A DNA stretch of 64,000 nt, taken from positions 32,331,882 through 32,395,881 of the forward strand of contig OX419338.1 in NCBI GenBank assembly GCA_948470475.1, in the 5' to 3' direction. The position numbers were made by a program, and so were the translations under genes. This document shows, in pieces, positions 32,075-42,534 of the stretch. The notes under the pieces are model-generated. The model had not been told where the DNA came from. It ran no database searches and saw only the letters and a program-made list of their open reading frames with translations. Within the stretch, counting starts at the first letter, position 1. Every line of letters begins with the position of its first letter. This stretch comes from Galaxea fascicularis (lineage: Eukaryota; Cnidaria; Anthozoa; Scleractinia; Euphylliidae).

Positions 32075-35000
32075 CTGAAAAAAGAAATGTACCAAACAAT
32101 TCTCAATTATGCCGCTGATGTATTGAGAAATCTTTTCTTTTAAAATACCTACTTTTACTTAGCCTCCCACGCAGTCGTTTTTAGGGGAGTCGTATTTCAC
32201 CGTGGAGGTGAAATACGACTCCCCTAAAAGCGACTGCGTGGGAGGCTAACTTTAACTCAACATTTGCAATAAAATGAAAACCGAAGAACCAGCTAATGCA
32301 TCGGTGTAAGTAACATGGCCATGGTTAGAAATTTTACTAGGCGGTATTTGTAGAATCTAAGAGTGCTTTTTACCCATCTGTTCGTCTCATTATTTTAGTT
32401 CTATAATTCTTGCTTTGTCGGTCGAAGACACCCGTACCGGCCGCCATAACTCGTTCAATGCATTTTTCGTGACTCAACGCTAAGGTGTTCACTGACTTTC
32501 TTTCGTTAATTTTACGCCACGAAACCAAGAAACATTTGGCGCTTTCACAAAATTTCAAAGACAGTATCTTCAGGTTTATAAGTTATTACTTTGTAGCAAG
32601 AAATATTCTTCAAATGAAATCTCTCTGAACAAACACGGTGCTTGACTTCCACTGACATTATATTGCTCACGGCAATGTACCTTTTTCGGTCACGCTTTCA
32701 ACCCGCTGGGAATCTCCAGGATCACGGCAAGATCTTGCCTCTTTTCTTCCTCTCGGGCTCTGACTTCGGGCAGAAGATAAAGAAGCGTCTGTCAAAATAA
32801 AATAAGACCAAACTATGAGTAAAATATGACAAAACGTAGGTTGAAAGATACTTGAACGACGAAGAGGAAGAAGACGAAGACGACGAGGACGATGGCGATG
32901 GCGAAAAAGAAGAGAAAGTACCAGCAGCAGAAGCAGAAGAGAAAGCTACAAAATAATGAAATTGTTCTCAAGGTGTACCTGCATGGCATTCCTTGAGCTT
33001 GCGCTTTTGTCCGCATGTTGATTCTGTTGAGCTCCAACAAGCGGAGGAGGTACCTGTTAATACCCAAGGAGAGAAAATCCAGTGAATGGCTCATCAAAAA
33101 TTGGCAAATCACTTGGCTAAAAGAAAGGGCGCTACAACTTCTACAAACCAAATTTTCAGGTTTTCTTTTCGTTTGAAATAGTTGAAGGTATTTTATGAAA
33201 TAAAGGAATGATGAAATTTTTGTATATGATTCTCATGTATAGGCCGAAAACTGAACAAAGGAAGAGTGAAGGGACAAGGTAAATTTAGAGCTGGAATAAT
33301 GGAATTAGGAACACACAATTATTCATCTTTATTCTCAATCTCTTACTGATTTATCCCTTCTGACACTTAAATACACACTGTGTTTACTTCATTATTCACG
33401 GTTTTGTCATTAAGTGAAAACTGAGATAACATAGAAAAAAGAAAACAATCCCCTGCCGATGGAAAATCTACTCTCGGTTGTGGTATCCTGCGAACACCTT
33501 TGTAAAACTAGATAATCACAGGACTTAAACGTCAAGCAGCGACCACAGCAACGGCAACGAGATCAAGCACCACAATACCAATAGAGTAATGACTGATACT
33601 GAACAAAAGTAATAGCTCTTGGCTACGCGAATTAGCATGATGTCAAATGGAGTATTTTTGTTTGACCCGCCTCGCAAAACAAAAACATCTAATGACAATA
33701 TTCAAGGTTTTGGAGTCCGTGAGCACGCAACGGTGAATGTTTCACTCAAAAGTTCCTGGATGGCTCTCCCACGATTTGGAAGTTAAATACACTGGAATAA
33801 ATTCGATTCATTAGTTAAAATAATGTTGTAAAAAGTATTTGAAATTATGTTTTCGTCATTGACGTTGTAGTGGTTTTTCAACTCCCTTCTGAACATGCGC
33901 ACAGACGAAGATACAAACAAACGTGTTTCTCGTTACCTTCATTGCAGTAATTTGGCCACGCACTGAAAACGTCTGGATTACTTAAAATGTGTTGGACAAC
34001 GGAAGCCGCCATCACACTGGCAAAGGGACTCCAACGCTCTGTGGTTGACTCATCGCCATCTGCATAATCAGCTATTCCTTTGACAATAAGCCATTCGATC
34101 TGATCTTCAAACGCTGCCGTAAAAACGCCTGTGATACAAAACAATGCATCATGTTAACCCTATAAACCCTAATGTCAACATGCATTTTCTCCAAACTGTT
34201 CTCCAGGCATTTCATGTGGTAATGATAAGGAGAATTTGTTGGACAATCAAGACCTTTGTTACTTGTTGATCAATTCCTTTTTTCTCACAACCTTCATGTT
34301 TGTTTGAGCAGTATTACTAAAAGGACAACTTAAACATTGTCTAAAGCAAATTTGGTGGAACACCGCACGCTACTTAATTAAAGGGCGATATCTAAATTTG
34401 TCAGGAAGCTCCAACGGAAAAGGAACAGGAAGACGGAGAGAGATCTCTTCCCTCTTACCTGCATGGCCCAGCCGAGAGTTTGCGAACAGGCAAGTGACGT
34501 CATTGTGAAAAACCTCTCTCTCTCGTCTTTGTGTAAAACTTATTTAACTTAACTACCACAGCCTTTACAAGTGAAAGCACACAACTTTTTAAAGTGGCTT
34601 CCACCTACGACAGAACTTCTCAGTCAAAAGTAAATACGTCCAGACTCAAATACCGGTGGAAAAGGGTAACATTTTTCTAGGTCTTATAATGAATAACTCT
34701 TAACTTAGCCTTAATTAAGGACAAGGAAAGGTAACTGGTACACATATTTCAGGCAACGACTTACCTCCGCCTTCCATCTCCGTGGCTATTGCTTGATGAT
34801 GGAACTGAGCCAGTTCCTTGCGCCTTGTCTCAGAACAGACTTTTTCTGGACCGCTTAAAAACTCGCCATCACGGTGAACTTTGATTTCACGAGCCTCGGG
34901 ATTTTGCAAAGGTGCCTTAAAGCCATAACCTGTATGCTTGATGACTTTAAGAAATTGTCTACTCACGTAATTTCTCATGCCAGTTGGTAACTCTTTCAAC

Positions 35001-35428
35001 TTAGCAGAGACAACGACATCTCCCAGCTTGGCTTTAGTGGGATTTAGACTACTGCAAGTTCCTACTGAAATGACTGCCTTTGGTCGAAGCACCGGCACAG
35101 CTTTCGTCACAGTAATCAGTGAGCCCCCAGTAGTGACAGCGCCTTCTGAACATTGTACCAAGGCCACTCTAACTTTCTCACCATTATCCGCGTCCTCAAA
35201 GTACACGAAGCCGATCTCGTCAAACCAACATTTGAAGGGATTGATCAACTGCCGGTAACAAGCCAAGAACTCACATTCCTTTACTGTCAGCAGTAGCACA
35301 TCAACTGGCAGAGGAGCAGCATTTCGATTTCTTGTAGGTGCATCCACATCTTTTGCGGAAGGCAGGTTCACAGTTAGTTTAGGCGGATCCCCATCATTGC
35401 GGCCAGTGTTTACTTCAGAGTTTGACAT
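29394..35428 (-). CDS. PNP-NACHT-LRR protein (NLR-like immune receptor, 1239 aa)
   Basis: Five exons (35428-34765, 34128-33937, 33053-32979, 32788-32681, 32074-29394) join in phase 1 throughout to 3720 nt. Residues about 41-270 form a nucleoside phosphorylase/nucleosidase superfamily domain, with SVGTCSSLNPTKAKLGDVVV (121-140), EME (217-219) and GIADYAD with the likely catalytic Asp242. Residues about 347-860 hold the NACHT ATPase: Walker A GEPGMGKTT (429-437), Walker B KVLLVIDGLDEA (507-518) and the FLHRSFQEFFSG helical motif. Then 13 leucine-rich repeats of 28 residues follow. Known biology: this nucleosidase family includes immune effectors that destroy ATP in bacteria, with animal and fungal homologues. 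I infer that LRR sensing drives NACHT assembly and activates the enzyme. An acceptor at 35447, 18 bases before the ATG, implies upstream leader exons. The two small linker exons are the least certain. Confidence 0.88.
29442..30533 (-). repeat. 13 tandem 84-bp units encoding leucine-rich repeats
   Basis: Each unit encodes 28 residues of the form NSIGxxGATSLSQALxxNST and LTNLxLxx, the ribonuclease-inhibitor-like LRR type. Units differ at few positions, mostly the two residues after NSIG, the two after QAL, and the last three. The DNA similarity is high enough to produce long meaningless frames on the other strand. Confidence 0.97.
32162..32246. mobile_element. 85-bp hairpin MITE in the NACHT gene intron
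   Basis: Arms starting GCCTCCCACGCAGTCG pair almost perfectly over about 39 bases around a loop of about 7, with TA on both sides. It sits 88 bases upstream of the exon 5 acceptor. Confidence 0.85.
32681..32788 (-). CDS. PNP-NACHT-LRR exon 4 (108-nt linker)
   Basis: A TTTTGACAG acceptor and a GTACAT site bound 36 codons open in the required phase, beginning ASLSSARSQSPRGRKEARS. It is Ser/Arg-rich and probably disordered. It is a phase-neutral cassette like exon 3. Confidence 0.5.
32860..32945. repeat. Purine-rich GAA/GAC simple repeat
   Basis: The plus strand is a run of GAAGAN and GACGAN trinucleotides. On the minus strand it supplies a long pyrimidine run in the intron between exons 3 and 4. 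Confidence 0.8.
32979..33053 (-). CDS. PNP-NACHT-LRR exon 3 (75-nt linker)
   Basis: An open stretch in the required phase lies between TATTAACAG and GTACAC, reading TSSACWSSTESTCGQKRKL. Skipping it keeps the frame. There is no known domain; support comes from splice signals and phase only. Confidence 0.5.
33937..34128 (-). CDS. PNP-NACHT-LRR exon 2 (nucleosidase domain, C-terminal part)
   Basis: This exon encodes VFTAAFEDQIEWLIVKGIAD and YADGDES, completing the active site, then a terminal helix. It has an ATCACAG acceptor and a GTAACG donor. Joined to exon 1 it gives EMEGGGVFTAA, the expected family order. Confidence 0.92.
34129..34764. other. Intron of the PNP-NACHT-LRR gene, nothing seen
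   Basis: Ordinary AT-rich intron between exons 1 and 2, without repeats I can delimit. Confidence 0.5.
34765..35428 (-). CDS. PNP-NACHT-LRR exon 1 (nucleosidase domain, main part)
   Basis: This exon starts MSNSEVNTGRNDGDPPKL and carries most of the nucleosidase fold: PVDVLLLTVKECEF, the glycine-rich SVGTCSSLN strand and TEMEGGG at the end. It has a GTAAGT donor. The exon itself starts at 35446 after a CCTCTCTAG acceptor, leaving an 18-base leader. Confidence 0.92.
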
Positions 35429-35446
35429 GATGGCAAGGAAATGTTA

Positions 35447-36352
35447 CTAGAGAGGAAATACGAAACAAAAGAGTATAATCATGAAATAAATGAAAACATG
35501 TTAATACGTTAGTGTTTATAGATGCTCCCTAGCATTTTCAACACCTTGAAGAAAGTCTCTTTTCGCAGAGCCTTTCACCTTCTAAACGTGCTTTGTGACC
35601 ATATATAATACAATTTGTAACCATGCATGCACAGGGCTATCAGTAACAGTCATGTTTTGAGTTGTCTCGAGCATCATACCCAAAACAACTTTGTTCCTTT
35701 GTGAGTGGCATGGGTCTTAACAAACAATAGGCTCAAACAACAGAAAACAAACCAATCAGATTCGAAGCGAGGTAATTGATTTTGGTTTTTCTTCTCATCT
35801 GTTGAGAAAGTGACGCGAATTCTGCCAACCAATCACAGAGCAAAGTAAGTCAAGTAAAGAAAACCTACAGCTTGCAAGAATTTCTTTCAAGACTAGCTCA
35901 GCTCAGATTGTTCTGGGCGGATGGTGGTTTTGCAAGAGGGAGGATGCAATTTTCCAAATTACTGGAAAGTGTGGGCTGGCACATTCTTGTTAACACTAAA
36001 TTTGGAAGGGGCACATGTTTCTCTTGCAGTGTTAAGCGGTTAAGTCAACCTTTTTGTACGCACTCCCTGCTTACCTAAAATAGCAACAGATTTGTCGAAG
36101 TAACATAACCCGGAAAGTGATCAAGGAAAAAACCTCTTGTTGATCACTGCACTGCAATAAACAAAATACAGACAAATCAGTCAATGAATCAATGAATCAA
36201 TGAATCAATCAATAAATTAAATATTGCATGAGTGAGGGAGGAAGGAAATAAATGAATGAATGAATGAATGAATGAATGAATAAACAGCAATAAAAAAAGC
36301 AGAGAAACTTGAGGAAAGTGGCTAGCTCTACAATTATCGGACTGTGATTAGT
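35447..36352. other. Upstream of the NLR coding region; simple repeats
   Basis: The region contains (AATC)n and (GAAT)n tracts at about 36180-36285. No exon is recognisable. It is probably a leader intron. Confidence 0.5.
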
Positions 36353-36823
36353 CAAGTGGCAGCTGTTAAGTTCTTTAGCACTAGTCCAAACAAATAAAAG
36401 CATTTGAGCTCTCCTCATGGTATTACCATTTAATCACACATTCAGGTAATGAGCCGAGAATAAATCAAATGATCACCAAAGATTGATGTTCACAGAGATT
36501 CTTTCAACTGATTTCATATTGCAGTAATAAAAACGTACAGTTAGAAGAATACGAGTGTCAGTGATTGGGTTTCAGAGTGAAGGGTGAACATGCAACTTGG
36601 TTTTTACGGCCTCCTTATGAGGTTTCTCCAGTGCCTCGTTCATTTTTCTGATACTTTAGAACGCATCTATAGAAACAATTGCTCGAGGGAAGTCACAAAT
36701 GGCGGGGCTATAAGAAATATTTAAGCCGCTTTGAAGGGGCTCTCGGCTGCCGTTTGAATTACTCGAAGCGTTACAAAACACGAAGCGTGGATTAGTTTGA
36801 TTCAAATTAATTACATCCTGGAT

Positions 36824-36830
36824 ACTTACG
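36824..36830 (-). promoter_or_regulatory. Putative leader-exon donor (copy A; repeated at 39427-39433)
   Basis: On the minus strand GTCAAC/GTAAGTATCC is a near-ideal donor, retained in both duplicates. It could end a non-coding leader exon of the PNP-NACHT-LRR gene, whose first coding exon has an acceptor at 35447. This is unproven. Confidence 0.3.
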
Positions 36831-38447
36831 TTGACGTTAGTGTTTAAAACTCTTGAGTCCAAACCAGTAAAATCGACTATCTTCTAGAACATCGTCCTTT
36901 ATAAAGAAAACGAAAACGAAAGAAAGAGGTGAGACCAACACGTTCTTTTCACGTGACAAATTAAACTAGACTTTGAAAGACGCTTAATTATATAACTCAC
37001 TCGACCGTTTAAAGTCACTCACACGAAGTGAAGACTATAACACATGCACCGAGTTTCAAAGAACTTATAAGTGAGTTGGAAATACAAAAATATAAAGCTG
37101 TGAAATGAATTGGTATGTCAGTGACTGAATTAAAGTCTAATGAACGTGCTTCACTCAAATGTACAGGATGACTGCAAAATGTGCTTCTTGTTCAACCGAA
37201 ATCCCTCGAGACTGCTTTATCAATTTGCAAAATAAAACTTACCATAGAATAAGGTATGACACAGAAATTATGAGATCGTTCTAAACTCTACCAATTGGTT
37301 TAATAGATTCGGTGTCGATCGATGTACTTACCCAAGTTTCTCGCTGAAATCTCCTCTTGTTTACATTGCCTTTCAAGTGATCTCACTCTATGGTTTCAGT
37401 GTCAAAATTCCTACAAGTTCAATGCACAGTCAGCGTTGGAACATCAATTAAACTGAAACTAAGTATTGAAGTTGTTTCACTGCGTACTTTGAAGCTCGTG
37501 TTCGTCATGGCCTGCGGACGATCGAAAGCGGGCCTCTTAATGGTTTCTGAATTACTTCAACCCTAACTATGTGTCAACGACGGAATAACTTCGTTCAATC
37601 ACGTTTGTCATGGTTCACCTTCATTTTGCAATGCATTATTTTCAACATGTTTTAAGGCAAACCAAAATTATAGGTATTAAACCTACGGATTTCCGGGTGA
37701 GCAGGTTGTTGAGTTTAGTGATACGCTCACCGATCGAGCGCAGTTTAGTTCACATTTATAATGATACTACGTACGTGTGCTTACCGATATGAACTTGTAC
37801 TTCTGTTTTTTCAGTCTTTATTTAAGAGCAGGATGGAACCAGTGGTCTTGATAGCATGTCCTTTAAGCCTTAAAAAGAAAAGAAACTGTATGATGGTCTT
37901 GTAGTTTACTTAACGATGGAACACGAGGCTTCTTTCCTTTCAGAAGATAGGATATTGTACAATCAACAGAAAATGTACCCTGGCTGTATCGGTTTTTCAG
38001 CGATATTTATTTTTTTCAAAAGACCTGAGGAGCCAGGGTACAAAAATGCAACCAAAGCAATCAATAACTATCCTGGCTTGCAAAGTGACAGAAGAATAGA
38101 ACTGGAGTGCTTTGAAGCAAAAATAATTAGTGAAGCTCAATAGGACTCTATAAATCTGAACGGCGAGAGAAAGTGTACGGGATACTGCGTTATCTGTAAA
38201 CCACAGGCGGGAAATCTGCGAGATTACTTGGTCACAGTGAAAAATAAATCTGCCACAATTATTTTAATAAAGTTCTTAACTTGCTTCAAGAGCTGTTCAA
38301 ATTAGTACGCAATTAGCTGTGAGTAACGGGCATACGTTTGTGTAAGATTTCGGCAAAACACAAGAGTACAAAGCACGGGAAAATAACAATATATAAGTTC
38401 CAGGAATATCTTTCAGTCATACGCAGAAAGGATTTTAAGCCATCCAT

Positions 38448-38454
38448 ACTTACG
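38448..38454 (-). promoter_or_regulatory. Putative leader-exon donor (copy A; repeated at 41467-41473)
   Basis: On the minus strand AACCTC/GTAAGTATGG is a strong donor, retained in both copies. It may be a second alternative leader exon. No start codon in frame extends usefully through it. Confidence 0.3.
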
Positions 38455-39000
38455 AGGTTCACGTTAATGCAGTTAAAATTTGAACACCTCGGAAAAACAA
38501 CGGCTGAGGAGGAACTCAAACACTTCGAACGTCACCTGAAATTGCTGTTAACCCTGCCAATCAATTAGTCTTTTATGAATCAGGATAACTTCAGGTACAA
38601 ACCTGCAGCCATAAATTCGGGTGTTTCAATATTCACTCGGAGACCAGTCTGTAGGAATGATGCAAGAACGAAATCTCAGACAGGGCGCGGCATAGCTACA
38701 ATAGATAGTTGACGTCAAATGGCTTTTACCCAAGTGATAGGGGAATGGGGGGGGGGGGGGACAAATGGAGGAGAGGGATCTTGAACAATGGTGACGATTG
38801 GTGTAAATGCACGTCCGCATGGAGTGAGGCTTTGTGATCGGATCAGGAAATTTACGGGAAAAAAATTCGTTGTACGAACTAAAAGGCTCAACCTCTAGGC
38901 TGGTAGGTAACCTTTGAAAGGCTGTGTATACGGAACCTTACTGTCGAGGAATGGTGAGGGGGTATCAAATACCCTTCTCCCCCCTACTAGCATTATTATT

Positions 39001-40898
39001 CAAGTGGCAGCTGTTAAGTTTAGCACTAGTCAAAACAAATAAAAACATTTGAGCCGAGAATAAATCAAATGATCACCAAAGATTGATGTTCTTAGAGATT
39101 CTTCCAACTGATTTCATATTGCAGTAATAAAAACGTTCAGTTAGGAGAATACGAGTGTCAGTGAATGGGTTTCAGCGAAGGGTGAACATGCAACTTGGCT
39201 TTTACGGCCTCCTTATGAGGTTTCTCCAGTACCTCGTTCACTTTTCTGATACTTTAGAACGCATTTATAGAAATAACACGTCAACAATTGCTCGAGGGAA
39301 GTCACGCATGGCGGGGCTGTGTGAAATATTTTAAGCATTGAACGGAAGGGGCTTTCAGCTTACGTTTGAATCACAAAACACGAAGCGTGGATTAGTTTGA
39401 TTCAAATTATGTATTACATCCTGGATACTTACGTCGACGTTAGTGTTTAAAACTCTTGAGTCCAAACCAGTAAAATCGACTATCTTCTGAAACAACGTCC
39501 TTTATAAAGAAAACGAAAACAAAAGTAAGAGGTAAGCCCAACACGTTCTTTTCACGTGACAAATTAAACTAGACTTTGAAAGACGCTTAATTATAAAACT
39601 CACTCGACCGTTCAAAGTCACTCATACGAAGTGAAGTATATAACACATGCACTGAGTTTCAAAGAACTTATAAGTGAGTAGGAAATACAAAAATATAAAG
39701 CAGTGAAGTGAATTGGTATGTCAGTGACTGAATTAAAGTCTAATCAACGTGCTTCACTCAAATGTTTTTGAGGAAAGGAAATGTTTATAGAGTCTTATTT
39801 CTGTACATGATGTCTGCAAAATGTGCTTGTTGTTCAACCGAAATCCCTCCACATTGCTTATCAATTTGCAAAATAAAACTTACCATTGAATAAGGTATGA
39901 CACAGAAATTCAACGAGATCCTTCTAAACTCTACCGATCGGTTTAATCGATGCAGTGTTGATTATGGAGTCGATAAAATTATCATCGATGTACTTACCCA
40001 AATTTCTCGCTCAAAACTCCACTTGTTTACATTGCCTTTCAAGTGATCTCACTCTATGGTTTCAGTGTCGAAATTCCTACAAGTTCAATGCACAGTTAGT
40101 GTTGGAACATCAATGAAACTTAAACTAAGTATTGAAATTGTTTCACTGCGTGCTTTGAAACTCGTATTCGTCATAGCCTGCGGACGACCGAAAGCGGGCC
40201 TCTTAATGGTTTCTGAATTACTTCAACCCTAACTTTGAGTCAACGACGGAATAATTTCGTTCAATTAACTTTCTAATGGTTCGCCTTCATTTTGCAATTC
40301 ATTATTTTCAACATGTTTCAAGACAAACCAAAATAATAGGTATTAAACTTACGGATTTCCTCGTGAGCAGATTAGTTTACTGATACACTCACCGATCGAG
40401 CGCAGTTTAATTCACATTTATAATGATACTACGTACGTGTGCTTACCGATATGAACTTGTACTTCTGCTTTTTCAGTCCTTATTTAAGAGCAGGCTGGAA
40501 CCAGTGGTCTTGACAGCATTTCTTTTACGCCTCAAAAAGAAAAGAAACTGGTCTTGTAGTTTACTTAACGATGTAAACCGAGGCTTCTTTCCTTTCAGAA
40601 GATAATATGAAACGTAGCTCACGCGATCACGATAGGCCAGGATATTGTACATTATTATTCATTCAAAATATTTCCCCGTTTCTGATTGGTTACCATAACC
40701 AGCTGCTGTTCACCAAATTTGGAAAGAAACTTCGTCATATCGAATCAATGACGTCAAAAGTGCAGCCCGCTGCAGATTATTGAACTGTTGACCGAAAAAA
40801 GCTGGGGACGAGATTGTGTTATTTTATTTTAGGTCTACAAATTGTTGCAGGGTGCGAAATTGTTAAAAATGAAGAGTTTGAAAATATTTTGACTGAAT

Positions 40899-40930
<32 letters not shown>

Positions 40931-41987
40931 AATCTGCAGATCTCGGAGGATGTTATCTACCTCGCCCTTAGATAATGAATCAACAGAAAATGTACCCTGG
41001 CTGCATCGGTTTTTCAGCGATATATATTTTTTCAAAAGACCTGAGGAGCCAGGGTACAAAAATGCAACCAAAGCAATCAATAACTATCCTGGCTTGCAAA
41101 GTGACAGAAGAACTGGATTGCTTTGAAGCAAAAATAATTAGTGAAGCTCAATAGGACTCTATAAATCTGAACGGCGAGAGAAAGTGCACGCGATGCTGCG
41201 TTATGTGGGACATTTTAGCTGTAAACCACAGGCAGGAAATCTGCGAAATTACTTCGTCACAGTGGAAAAATAAAGCTGCCACAATTGTCTTAATAAAGTT
41301 CTTAAGTTACGCGCTTCAAGAGACGTTTAAATTAGTACGCAATTAGTAACGGGGATAAGTTTGCGTAAGATTTCGCCAAAACGCAAGAGTAGAAAGCACG
41401 GGAAAATAACAATAAGTTCCAGGAATATCTTTCAGTCATACGCAGAAAGGATTTTAAGCCATCCATACTTACGAGGTTCACGTTAATGCAATTAAAATTT
41501 GAACGCCTCAGAAAAACAACGGCCGAGGAAGAACTCAAACACTTCGAATGTCACCTGAAATTGCTGTAGCCGCTGCCAATCCATTAGTGTTTTATGAATC
41601 AGGATAACTTCAGGTACAAACCTGCAGCCACAAATCCGGGTACAGACCTGTCTCCGAGTGAATATTGAAACAGGAATGATGCAAGAACCAAATCTCAGAC
41701 AAGGCGCGGCATAGCTACAGTAGATAGTTGACGTCAGATGGTTTTTATCCAAGTGATAGGGAAGGGGCACAAATGGAGGAGGAGGGCTCTTGAGTAATGG
41801 TGACGATTGGTGTAAATGCACGTTCGCATGGAGTGACTGCTTTGTGATCGGATCAGTAAATTATACGAACTAAAAGGCTCAACCTCTAGGCTGGTAGGTA
41901 ACCTTTGAAAGGCAGTGTACACTGAACCTTACTGTCGAGCACTAGTGAGGAGGTATCAAATACCCCCCTCCCCGCTACTACCACTAT
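39001..41987. repeat. Tandem duplication, copy B
   Basis: This is a direct repeat of 36353-39000 with no spacer. It lacks 44 bases of copy A just after TTGAGC, where GAGC lies at both edges of the lost piece (36413 and 36457), as in a microhomology deletion. It also contains an extra block at 40651-40977. The donors recur after 39433 and 41473. Confidence 0.92.
40651..40977. mobile_element. Insert of 327 bp specific to copy B
   Basis: Copy A reads GATATTGTAC directly into AATCAACAG, while copy B has 327 bases between them. The insert contains an internal inverted stretch (TTATTATTCATTCAAAATAT near its left end and GAAAATATTTTGACTGAATA at about 40880). It is probably a short transposable element; its class is unknown. 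Confidence 0.65.
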
Positions 41988-42211
41988 TCCGTTCTTAGAT
42001 TGTCAAAACAAACAAGAACATGATTGTCTGCCATAATCAGCAAGCGTTGAAAAATCATCTGAGAGTAAACTGAAGACAGGAAGAGTTTCGAGTTTGCCGT
42101 AAGCGCTGTTAAGGTTATTCTACATACTGCAATCAACAATCGTGTTGAAAAGCCGAGTAAACAGGAAGCTTCACGTGACACAATTATGTTAGACAAAGAC
42201 GCTTTGATTTA

Positions 42212-42531
42212 GGGCCCGATTACATGGCGAATTTCAGCCCGGTCAACCGGGCTGAAATTTTGTTGCGATTACATGACGAACTTCAGCCCGGGCTGAAATA
42301 TTAGCTTTTCCTTCCTACTAGCAGCAGCCATCTTGTTTCCTGGAAAACAAAATCACTGCGCATGTCCAAGCTGACTATTCAGCCCGGGCTGAAATTCCGT
42401 TTCGATTACATGAGATTTTTTCAGATTTTCTGGCCCGGCCCGGGCTGAATCACTCTCCATGTAATCGACAATTTGATTTTAAGAGGATTTGTTTCAGAAG
42501 CCGGGCTGAAATTCGCCATGTAATCGGGCCC
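42212..42531. mobile_element. PIF/Harbinger-like MITE, 320 bp
   Basis: Perfect ends GGGCCCGATTACATGGCGAA and the inverse TTCGCCATGTAATCGGGCCC are flanked by TTA (42209-42211 and 42532-42534). Subterminal CAGCCCGG motifs repeat several times in both directions. It has no coding frame. Confidence 0.88.
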
Positions 42532-42534
42532 TTA

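Larger units (their letters stand above)
36353..39000. repeat. Tandem duplication, copy A
   Basis: The copy starts CAAGTGGCAGCTGTTAAGTT and runs to CCCTACTAGCATTATTATT. Almost every block recurs in order in 39001-41987. It carries two minus-strand GTAAGTAT donors, after 36830 and 38454. Short frames in it are not conserved well enough between copies to be genes. Confidence 0.92.

Noticed and set aside
38313..38519. Frame beginning SSSSAVVF, also present at 41332-41538
   Set aside because: Both copies come from the tandem duplication, differ in length and reading beyond the shared donor, and have no ATG at the start. A non-coding leader exon is a better reading.
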